Shown here one piece after another: positions 1 to 9,600 of a stretch of 64,000 nt of DNA. Below the pieces are notes generated by a model. It made no database searches. It had not been told where the DNA came from and saw only the letters and a list, made by a program, of their open reading frames with translations. Numbering within the stretch: the stretch's first letter is position 1; the number at the start of each line of letters is the position of its first letter. Source of the DNA: Heterotrichella gracilis (lineage: Eukaryota > Sar > Xanthophyceae > Tribonematales > Xanthonemataceae); the NCBI GenBank assembly GCA_032358255.1, contig JAULBX010014759.1, positions 30,119-94,118 on the forward strand, given 5' to 3'. The position numbers and the translations under genes are program-made.

Positions 1-190
1 ACACGAGAATCACGCTGCGCCACACAGCCCATCGCGCCTGCCAATGACGCCCAACCGCACCACCCCCCCACACACTTTTCTGACTTTACAGTGAGATGCG
101 CTCCCACAACCCGCAACACTCCATCAATTGTATCCAACCAGCGCGTGTCCTCTTCCTCTCTTCTCCCCCACCCACCCCCCACAGACGTAC

Positions 191-1527
191 CTTGCATCCC
201 TGCGTCGCCGTCCTCCCCTTTCCTCCCGCCATACACCATCCCCTGGAACCACCCCGCCTCCCCAGGAACCCTAGTGAGGTAGTAGGGTTTGCGCTCCCAC
301 AGCTGATGATCCGCCCCATCCGGCACGTGCATGTGGACGGCATCTGAGTAGGCGGTGGTGCGCCAGGTGGCGCCCCCTGGTTGCTCGGTGCGGTATGCGC
401 CAAGGTAGTACTCGGGGTCAAGCATGTCCTGGACCTGCAGGGTTTAGGGGTTGGGTTCAAGAGGGTACAAATCAGGTCTAAGTGTGTAGGGATTTAGCTT
501 GATTTTGGGAAATGCGTGTAGGGTTGAGTGGTATTTTGGTACATGCACTATCTGCATGTGAGAGCGCGTCTGTGTCAGCGAGTGTACAGCAATAGGTGTA
601 TATATGGCAGTGCCTGTTCTGCACTACGCACTCGCCCGCAACATACCCTAGTTACCTTAGCAATAATAGCAATAAGTACAACAAAACTTTATAATAAAAT
701 TACATGCGCCACTGTGAGTCAACACACTATGCACAGCGCCGTGTGCCATGCCAAGGGTGGTGGGTGAGCGGGTTGTGCGCCCGGGTGTGTGTGTGGGTTG
801 CTGTTGAGGGTTTAGGGTTTTGCCTCACCATGCCTCTCAGGCGCACCAGGCCCTCTGGGGGCACCAGGTCCATGTTGTCCACATTGATGCAGGGGACCTG
901 CAACACACCAGAGAATTTAGGGTTTAGGGTCTTGCAGTGTAGGTGTAGTGTAGTGCAGGGCGGAGAGTCCATGCTGAGAGGATCTGCAACACAGCAGATG
1001 ACAACGAGAATAGACGTCAGGCCTGTTCGAGTTCGGGCCTTGGAAGTGAGGTCCTATACGCTGCTATTATGCACCGCTGCAGGCAGATATTGAGGGGGTG
1101 TAAATGGGGGGATGGTGGGATCATAGGTGGTGCATGGGGTAAGTTATATATCAGCATTTAAACGCTTCAGCATGAATGCCTAAGCTTGCTATGCAGATAA
1201 TTAAGAGTTAAGTTCATATCACCTTTGTGTAGGTAAACGGCTATGGGTGTAAGAACAGACTATCCGTCTATTCATGAACAGACATTTTAGTGACTGGGAG
1301 GGTCTAAATCATGTGCTGCTGTAGTATGGGGGCGCAAAGCAGGGTCGTGCTTAACGCAAAGACACGGTTTTCACAAGTGTGTTTACCTGATCCACGAACT
1401 GAGGGTCTTGGAGGAGGGACTTGAACGCATCACGGGCCGAAAACTCGCCCAAGCTTTTGGGGTTGGTGGCCTGGTACTGGGCGAATAGGCTGTTGATGAG
1501 GGCCACTGGGGTTTTGATGGCCTCCAT
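191..1527 (-). CDS. MCMBP: MCM complex-binding protein (MCMBP / plant ETG1 type), 5' part only
   Basis: Three exons are readable on the minus strand: 1387-1527, 829-897 and 191-434. They join in phase with GT-AG introns and give about 151 residues. The ATG at 1527-1525 opens a leader that reaches VPCINVDNMDLVPPEG. Next come LVRLRGMVQDMLDPEYYLG, WRTTAYSDAV, LWERKPYY and RVPGEAGWFQG. This order (RGMVQDM, YLG, WRT, WER, VPGE) is the signature of the MCMBP/ETG1 N-terminal region. The family binds MCM2-7 in the nucleus, helps unload or assemble the helicase, and affects sister-chromatid cohesion. The remaining exons lie beyond base 1, so the gene is partial here. It is divergent from PSMB4. The family call is from motifs only; the start is the first in-frame Met of the exon. 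Confidence 0.86.
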
Positions 1528-2090
1528 GGCGGATACAAATGCCAGGAGGTGGAGAGAAAGGCGTCACTGGGTAGCGCAGCGTTGCAGTCTGGCTGTGCGC
1601 TGTTGTGTGTTTAAACTTAGTTTCAAACGGCGGTACAGTGAGTCACGAAGGTTGCAGGGCGATTGCGGTTCAACGGCTTCCTCTGCAACGACCCAGGGAC
1701 CGTGCGACAGATATACAGGTGTTTCCTGGCGCGTTCAGGAGTGAAGAGCCCCTTGAATCTGGCTGATGCAGGCTACAAATAGGTGGTCCCCTGCTTTTCA
1801 AACTGCGCTGGGCACGGGAGTTTTCCATCCTCGAACGTTCCATTGTTGTTATCCCCCTTGTAATGCATGCATAAACGAAAGCAGTGCACTCCCTACTCCT
1901 CAATAAAACAGCAAGCCACCGTTCCTATACTCCAAAGCTGGTGTGGCAAGATCATAATTGCCTTTAAGTCGCCAAACGGCTTTGCCTGTGGATACCCCTT
2001 TCATGCGCATCATCGCCTGAAACGTTTGTGGCTCCCACCCTTTCCCAGCCAGCTTCACGGCCGTAGCCCTTTTGCAAAACTTGGGAAGCA
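1528..2090. promoter_or_regulatory. Shared upstream region of MCMBP and PSMB4
   Basis: This 563 bp gap separates the start codons of two divergent genes, so it must hold both 5' leaders and promoters. I see no TATA box at a convincing distance and no other gene. Open frames here on both strands show no recognisable protein. The role is inferred from position alone. Confidence 0.5.
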
Positions 2091-5000
2091 ATGTTGCCAC
2101 GACCCACCTCTCACTCATCAGCCATTGGGCCGGGATGCGCGGGACCATCGCTCGCATTCCCTTCATCCTTCTCCTACGACCAACCACCACAGCACAACAG
2201 CCATGTCCCCTTGGCGGGAGGGGCAGCCTTCGCAGTGGACCCAGTGGCATCTAAGGGAGGCGACCCTCGTAAACACACGACGTAAGACACTGTTCCTGTC
2301 CTGCTTGTTTTGTATGCGAATTGCATTGTTGGTGGGATGGAGTCACTGTGCAGAGCATCGGTATATTTTGTATGGTGCAGTGAGTGTCTGAAAGGGTTTT
2401 ATGGAGTTCATGTATCCCTACGGTACTCCCTGTGAGCCAGTAGAAACCTGTTCGATGGGGATGCTGTCATTGCAAACGAAACAAGGTTTCACCCAGGTTA
2501 TTTTTTATATCCTGTCTGAACGGGTTTTATGCACCTCAGGTATCCCTACGTAACGGGGACCTCCGTGTTGGGAATAACGTACCAGGATGGGGTGCTGATT
2601 GCCTGCGATACACTTGGTAAGTCTGGCCATTGGCATTGCAGGGGTGCAGACAACAGGGTCCCTTGGTCATACACAGGCTGACTGCAAGGGTTTAAAGCGT
2701 GTATTGGTTCACTTGGACTCCCTTTCACAATTTTGCATATGTGCCATGGATGTACCGGCGGTTTCTGTTACCTCTGAACTTTTAAAGAATTTTTCAAAGC
2801 TAGCAGTTTGAGCAGTCATTATTGCATGCACGTCCAGATGGGTGCATCAAACCCTCAACAAACCTACGCGAGCCCTTGGCAAACCCTCTCCCTGCCCTAC
2901 CAGGTCTCTATGGTTCCACCAAGCGCTGCAAGTTGGTGGACCGCCCCACTTGAAACCCTCCCAAAGCCCCTCAACCCAAAACCCTCGTCAAACCCTCCCC
3001 AAACCCCTCTCCCTCATCCCCACAGGCTCCTACGGCTCCACCAAGCGCTACAAGTCGGTTGACCGCATCAAGAAGGTCAACGACAGCTGCATCCTGGGCG
3101 CCTCGGGCGAGATCTCGGACTTCCAGTTCATCCTCACCCTGCTGGAGGACCTTGCCACCGAGGACTTTTGCATGGATGATGGCCACAAGATGTCTGCCAA
3201 GGAGATCTATGCGTGGCTCACGCGGGTGCTGTACAACCGGAGAACAAAGTATGACCTATTACCCATGATAACCCTATTCCTAGGCTTTGGAAACGTGTTT
3301 AGGGACCCACAGTGTGAAGCATGAAACCCCAAATCCAAAGCCCTCCAGAGGAGTTTTTGCATGGTTTGACGGCACAAGATGTCTGCCAAGGAGATCTGCG
3401 CGTGGCTCACGCGGGTGCTGGACAACCGGAGAACAAAGTATGACCTAGTCCGAAACCCTGAGCATCTGCCTCCTATATCCCCTGTGTCTTTTGTGTTCTC
3501 CCAGACAGGTATCATCCCATGTCTCTACCTTTTCTCCCGTACCTTTTGTTGTTCGTTCGCGGTGTTTGAAACCCTTGGAATGCCCTCCTATATCCTCTTT
3601 TCCTCTGCAGGTTTGACCCCCTGTGGAACTCCCTGGTGGTGGGTGGCTTTGCGGATGGCAAGCCATTCCTGGGGAGCGTGAGCATGCTGGGGGTGCACTT
3701 CACAGACGCACACGTGGCAACAGGTGGGGTGTATGCTGTAGGGTTTTATACTGTAGAAAATAAGGGTTGTAGGGTTTTAGGGTCGTTCTGGGCAGTGTGT
3801 GCATGCTAAGGGTGCGCATCACAGACGCACACGTGGCAACAGGTAGGGTGTACCCTGTAAGGTTTTAGAGTTTCGCCCTGGCAGTGTGAGCATGCCGGGG
3901 GTGAGGCGCGCACGTGGCAACAGGTGTTTAGGTTGTTGGTTTAGGGTTGCCTTGGGGCAGCATGAATGTGCCAACCGACTTGTGCAAAGCTGCCCCTGAC
4001 TCTGCAACCCTGATTCCCTGTCACCCCTTTGCAGGCTTTGGCAACGACCTAACACACCCCTTGTCCGTGACAAGCCACCACCTTGCCCGCCTCCTGCAGG
4101 CTTTGGCAAAACTTTAAACCACAAACCCTACAGCTAAATCCCACCTACTCCCCCGCAGGTTTTGGCAACCACCTTGCGCGCCCCCTGTTCCGCGAGAAGC
4201 ACCGCCCAGACATGAGCGAGCAGGAGGCAATAGACCTCATGTGCGAGGGGCTCAAGGTGGGGACAAAACCCTAGCAGAACCCTAAACTGTGCCCTAATCT
4301 CAAAACCCAACATGATGAGGAGATAATCGACCTTGGTCCATGCAACGGTCCATGCAACCCTCATCCTTCAAACCTCGCCCCGAGAAGAGTATGACCAAGG
4401 GCATCCTAGCCATTGTGACCAAAACTCTACAAACCCTGATCCTTCTCCCTGCAGGTTTGCTGTTACCGCGACAAAAACAGCATTTTAAAGTTTTAATTAA
4501 CCAAAAATATTAAAACCTAAAACCCCTCCCTGCAGGTTTGCTACTACCGCGACAAGAACAGCATCAACAAGTTCACACTGGCCAAGGTGACCAAGGACGG
4601 GGTCACTATCTCAGATCCCTTCGCACTGGAGACCAAGTGGGACTACAAGGTAATCCTGAATGCCCTGCGCTGGAAAACCCCGTGATGCTGCAACCCTCAG
4701 CACGTGTTGCCCCACTAGATACCCTTTCGAAGGGGGTATGTGTGTCCCGCGTATGTGTCACTTCACTACAACAATCAAAGGAATATGTAATCTAATATAA
4801 TCTAAAATTTAAATATAGAAACTCAATTGAGTGCATGTCACTTTGCTACTGCTATAATGCGCCAGTGCCACGGGTCGTGAAGACACCACCACATGGGGTA
4901 GCATATGTCCCTCATATTCCATCCATCTGCCATTACCCTGCCCTGCACTCCCAGCCCCAACCCCATTTTACTCCCTGTTGTGCTACGGCTCTTATTGACT

Positions 5001-5193
5001 GCAGATCTTTGAGAACCCTAAATACTGACTCTAAACACACAGTACTGAACCTCCATGTTCTGCTGCAGACCTTTGAGAACCCAGCGCCCCAGCCCTCAAC
5101 CCTGAATCCACAACCCTAAAGCAAATATTGACCCTTCCTGTGCTGCTGCAGATTTTTGAGAACCCAGCGCTGAATGCAGTGGGGACGTGGTAG
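2091..5193 (+). CDS. PSMB4: 20S proteasome subunit beta type-4 (beta7)
   Basis: Seven exons: 2091-2281, 2540-2616, 3026-3248, 3611-3723, 4159-4256, 4536-4649 and 5152-5193. They sum to 858 nt, giving 285 aa plus TAG. Exon 1 gives a roughly 60-residue N-terminal extension; this subunit carries a propeptide, but the exact start (only in-frame ATG, 2091) is less sure. After it come YVTGTSVLGI, GSYGSTKRYKSVDRI, LGASGEISDFQ, WLTRVLYNRRTKFDPLWNS, GVHFTDAHVATGFGNHLARP, YYRDKNSINKF and the C-terminus NPALNAVGTW. The match is closest to plant PBG1. GTS rather than a mature catalytic Thr fits a non-catalytic beta subunit of the inner ring. Introns 2-6 contain degraded repeats of the neighbouring exon edges, including decoy splice sites. 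Confidence 0.96.
3340..3447 (+). repeat. Intronic copy of the PSMB4 exon 3 end
   Basis: Copies about 100 bp of exon 3 (3153-3252). It runs from the GAGGACTTTTGCATGG region through AAGATGTCTGCCAAGGAGAT, GTGGCTCACGCGGGTGCTG and the donor AACAAAGTATGAC, with only scattered changes. It lies 100 bp downstream inside intron 3. The donor site is kept, but small indels upstream change the frame. It looks like a partial tandem duplication or a cryptic alternative exon. Confidence 0.9.
3783..3930 (+). repeat. Two intronic copies of the PSMB4 exon 4 end
   Basis: The end of exon 4 with its donor (GACGCACACGTGGCAACAGGT, 3703-3725) recurs almost intact at 3825-3845. It recurs again, more decayed, at 3880-3925 (GCGCGCACGTGGCAACAGGT). 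Each copy keeps the CAG/GT donor junction. Confidence 0.9.
4034..4110 (+). repeat. Two intronic copies of the PSMB4 exon 5 start
   Basis: TTTGCAGGCTTTGGCAACGA at about 4030 and CTGCAGGCTTTGGCAAAACT at about 4095 both repeat the exon 5 acceptor and first codons (CGCAGGTTTTGGCAACCACC, 4155-4174). Both keep the AG acceptor. The first copy also carries a diverged version of the following CTTGCGCGCCCCCTGTTCCG stretch. Confidence 0.85.
4452..4490 (+). repeat. Intronic copy of the PSMB4 exon 6 start
   Basis: TGCAGGTTTGCTGTTACCGC and the following GACAAAAACAGCAT repeat the acceptor and first 12 or so codons of exon 6 (4531-4575). The copy lies 80 bp upstream, then runs into AT-rich intron sequence. 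Confidence 0.88.
5001..5085 (+). repeat. Two intronic copies of the PSMB4 exon 7 start
   Basis: GACTGCAGATCTTTGAGAAC (about 5000) and CTGCAGACCTTTGAGAACCC (about 5065) repeat the last acceptor, CTGCAGATTTTTGAGAACCC, at about 5146. All three are usable-looking acceptors. The true one reads IFENPALNAVGTW and stop. Confidence 0.85.
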
Positions 5194-6067
5194 GCGTGGC
5201 GCTGATGTGGGCTGGGTTGGGACCCGCGGGGTGTGTATGGGAACTGACAATGGGCTGGGCTGGGGATGGGCAACGGGACATGCTGGGAATCAGAAATGGG
5301 CTGGGCTGGGGATCAAAGGCGGCTGTGGCCGGGACCAGTGGGACGGACAAAGCACGGCGGTGGATCCACATTGCGCACCATCCACCATGGCTGCGCGTTC
5401 TGGATCTCAAGGGGTATGAGGTCAGCGGAACATTGCCACAAGATATAAGAACGCTTCAAGCTCGCATATGGCTTACTAGCATTCTACACCATGTACTGGC
5501 GCTGCTTGTGTGCTGCTGTCATGCAGGGTGGGTGGTATTGTGTGTGCATGCAACATGTGCTGCCCAGCGCTTGGAGTTGGAGTTGGAGACGCCTGAAGTG
5601 CTCACCCTCGGTGCTGTGACAAAATGTGTCAATGACGTACATAGTCTATGCACTGCAAGTTACGGCTCAAAGCCGAGTTTGAACTGGTACCTTTTATAGC
5701 GGCGACTACTAGGCCTAGGGACTGTCCCATACAATATGACTCTAGAATCTGAGATTCGCACCCTCTGAGGACTTTTGGTGAGTCATTAAAATCCCTCCTT
5801 AGCCTTGAAGGCTTTTGCAATGCATTGCCATTGGAGTTTATCGTGCACCCCACCAACTTCCTGATTCAGAAGCCTTGGTAACATATCAATGGCTTTGCAC
5901 TGCCATGCATGCATCCATGCTGGCAGCACCTTCAGTAGCCTTGTGGTTCATTGGTTGGCAACTCAGTAGGCTGATTAGTGGGTATCACATGGCAGCCATG
6001 CGGCAAGCATTCCCTTTCAGGAATCGTCTCGTCTCACCCTTCACCTAATTACTTGTGGCTGCATTGA

Positions 6068-6104
6068 ATGATGCAAACTTTGAATTTCTCAAAGTTTGCA
6101 TCAT
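6068..6104. repeat. Perfect 16 bp inverted repeat, 5 nt loop
   Basis: ATGATGCAAACTTTGA (6068-6083) is followed by five bases and then its exact reverse complement (6089-6104). It would fold into a short stable hairpin in either transcript. Position after PSMB4 and before the VPS39 stop suggests a 3'-UTR structure or transposon remnant; nothing in the sequence decides. Confidence 0.8.
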
Positions 6105-6425
6105 GCCATTGTGGTACGCGTTTCAACAGGTGGCTAACACCCACGCCATACCTTGCAGTGCCTGTTGCCAAGCTCAGCAGGCTTACAGGGATGCGAGCCA
6201 CCCGCAGCCATTGTGGCAACGTTATTGCGCCAATCTGCGCCAACGACGAATAATTATTACAGATGTACTTGCACTCCAAAGTCGTGGCCAGCAAGGGAGA
6301 CCCTCAATTTTTTTACAACCCCATCCCCATGATCAGATTGACTTATCCAGGCCTTAGGCTAAGGAAATGGGCCAATGTAATGGACTGCGCCCTCAATCCC
6401 CGTCCTTAAAGCTCCCAAAGATATA

Positions 6426-6504
6426 GGTTACCCTTGTTTCCAGCTTGTGTGCAAGAATATAAAACCGTAATATTCTTGCACACAAGCTGGAAACAAGGGT
6501 AACC
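6426..6504. repeat. Perfect 35 bp inverted repeat with 9 nt loop
   Basis: Bases 6426-6460 are the exact reverse complement of 6470-6504; the loop is 6461-6469. The stem begins GGTTACCCTTG at the outer end. A perfect 35 bp stem is too long to be chance. Candidates are a small-RNA hairpin precursor, a recent palindromic insertion (foldback/MITE core), or an RNA 3'-end structure, since it sits about 150 bp past the VPS39 stop codon in that gene's direction of transcription. Confidence 0.9.
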
Positions 6505-6654
6505 CCGCTCAGACAGAAAAAAACAAGAAAAGCGCCAGCAAATGATACACATTCTTACCCACCCATCCACAACACCACCCAGCCCAAGAAAACCCATTGG
6601 CCCCCCACTCCCACCCCGCACCCACCTACCGCCCCGCTCCCGCGGCAGGGGGTG

Positions 6655-9600
6655 TTATTGCCTCTGCCCAGCCCCTTCGCCCCCTGCATCCCACGGCGAT
6701 GCCCTGAAATCCCTCCCGGTGAGGGGGCATGTGTGCGCATCCCCCTGCCTTGAGCACTGGTAGCACACGGTCACCCCATTAGGGTACACCACAAACATCT
6801 TTGCACCCAGGCGCGTGTGGCACACCCGGCACACCCGCTCTTCATCGACCTGCAGGCCAACAGGGTTTTGATGAGACCCTTAGTAGGGTTTTGTGGGCAT
6901 CATAGCTGCAGCGCATCCAGCCATCACTGATCCCATTGCTGGCAGGCCAATCAGGCAGTGGAGAGGGGTCTCCGGGCGATTGCCGGGTATATTGCAGTGA
7001 GATCGATATCAAATATGGCAAAGCAGAACTACGCGCCTGCACCATCATTCATCTCCGACTCATTCTCGCCCACACAATGTGCATACCCGCCCCTATCCCC
7101 ACTATTTCCCCCCCACGCACCACCACCCGTCGCCCCAGCGCCTTTGCCCTCGCCGCCGCCACCCCCAGGTTCCTCCCCCTCTCAAGGTTGCGCACTATCA
7201 ACCCCTGGCGCTGCCGGTGCACCCGCTCTCGCAGCATGCGGGCCAGCGTGTCTTGAGCAACAGCCAATGGCATGTCATCCGAGAGGGCATCCAAGACCCT
7301 TGTGGGGTCTAGGTGGGCGCCTGTGGGGGATGGGGGGTCAAAATTGTAGGGAAAGGGAGGCGCCGATGGCTCCGCGCAATGCATACCGCGGCTCCTGCTC
7401 CCCCTGGGGCCCACACATGTGCCAGGTGAAGATGCCTCTCACAAGTCAAACCTGGGCAGGACCATAACCACAGCACCCTAAACATCCCCAAACCCCCTCG
7501 CATCGTACCTTGCGCCGCTAGCAGGTGGGTGGCGTCCGCGTAGCGCGGCTCCTGTCCCCCTCCCGGCCTCAGCAGCATATCCAGCAATGCCAAGTGCAGG
7601 TGACCCTCACTGGCTGCGTGCTTGGCGCAGTACGCCTCCGCCCCCGCCATGTCACGCAGTACCAGGGCTAGGATGCGCAGGGCGGAGCGGTGGTCCCCCA
7701 ACTGCGGGAGGTGGATGGGAGGTGGGTGGGGAGGGGCGGAGGGTGCGCGGTTTGTGGTTGGCCTCATTGGAAATACTGGTGGTTGCGGGTGCAAGGGTAT
7801 GTGTCTCTGTACGTCATGCCTGGCGCAGTATGCATCCGCCCCCCGATACTGCACTACAGTGCGCCATGTGTGGGGATGCGGCATGCATGGGGATGCGGCA
7901 TGCCCAATTGCCACCTATCTAACCGTGCGATAAGCTAGCTGCCGGCAACGATGTAACTCACGCACGTCGCAGTGTACTATTGCAACCTATAATAATGATC
8001 TGTTGGTCTGCCCACCTTGCAGAGCAGCATCAATGTTCCCAGGACCTTTTTCATGTTTTACAGCTTGCCGTATGATCATCAGCGCAATGCAACATGTGGC
8101 ATCGAACCATTGCAGATGTGTGCCCCCACCTTGCAGTGCAGTATGACTTGCTCCCTGTACAGCCCAGTGGGCCCCAGCACTTGGAGAACCCCCGCCACGT
8201 CATACCCACTGTCACACTCGAGGTAGGCCTGTGGGGGTTGTGGGGGTGGTGGTGAGGGTGGGTGGGTGGGGTAGCACAAGGGGCGTATTTTGCAAGGGGG
8301 GATAAACTTTGGGATCAAATGTTAGTCGCGTATATTGATTATCGTCAGGGCGCTACGATGCAGACCAATCTCTGCTTTGAGGATGAGCTGTCATCAATAG
8401 AAAACAAAATATAAATAATCAAATGAATGGATTTTCTGTTAATTGTATTGGAATTTTGATGATGAGCCGATCACCGTTCTGATAATGAGCCAGCCATCAG
8501 CGGATGCGCCAGGTGAATGCTCATAACCGCACACAGATCACCACTAATGGCAGGCAATCATTATCAATGCCCTCTCCACCACGAACAATAGGCGCATCAA
8601 CCAGTGCATGCCCCAGATGACCACACACAATAAATCAAGCCAACATTTTCCTACCCCAAAACCCTACGGCCAACCTCAAGAAACCCCACCCTCGGCCCCA
8701 AGTACACCACACCCACCTGAAGCTTCTCCCGCAGGACCTCCACCTCCCCTCCCCCCTCCTGGCGCCCCTCCACCCCACCACCACCACCACCACCACCACC
8801 CAGCTCCGGCGCAGCCTCCAAAATGGCTGCTGCCAGCTCAGTGGCCAGCATGGTTCGGTGGTGGGGGGTGACGCCAGGCACCCCCGCACCCACCACCTGT
8901 TCCAAGTATCGCCATCGCACAGCAGGGGGGGTGCTGCGCAGGAGGTGCAGGGCTTGATCGGGGGGGAGGGGGCGCACCTGAGGAGGGGCGGGGTTCTAAT
9001 GAGGGGCTATTGCCCAATTGGAGATGGGATGGGGATGGCGTGGATAATGAGGCGGTGGGGTGGTTACACCAGACATGTACAATGAAAAGATGTACTTAGA
9101 GGATGGAGGAAAGGTGGTGCAGGGAGGCCGTACATGGCCACCTTGTCGAGTGTGCGCTGCGTTGCGTTGCGTTGCGTTGCGTTGCGATGTGTACGTTTTT
9201 CAGAGGTTTACGGTTTTGGGTTTAGGATTTAGGGTAAGCGGGAAAGCACCCACCTGTAGGACTTGCAGCGCGTGGTCAGGGGAGGTGTGCAGCAGCCAGG
9301 GGAGGTACTGTGTGACCAGCTCAACGGGGAGGGAATCCTGGTGGGTGAGGAGGGAGGTGCTGCACTCCACTGCCACCCGCTCGGCGCCTGTGGGGGTGGG
9401 TAGGGGTGGTGGTTGGAATTAGTACTATTAAGAACAGATTATCGCCGTGCTCTCCGTGGCCATCCCTAGGCTGGTGTCCACTCGCTAAACCCCGCCATGT
9501 ATTCACCACCCTATCACACACCCATATGCATGTGCTCCACCCCACAGACAACCCAATGCTCTACACCCTGTACCCCACACATCCACAGCCAACCCTAAAC

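Larger units (their letters stand above)
5194..6654. other. Convergent intergenic region between PSMB4 and VPS39
   Basis: The region lies between the PSMB4 stop and the VPS39 stop on the opposite strand, so it contains both 3' untranslated regions. Several open frames exist, but none has a recognisable motif or plausible splicing. Its notable contents are the two inverted repeats listed separately (6068-6104 and 6426-6504). Confidence 0.6.

Noticed and set aside
1900-2250. 116-codon minus-strand open frame upstream of PSMB4
   Set aside because: It overlaps the PSMB4 first exon on the other strand and shows no known motif; best explained as a shadow.
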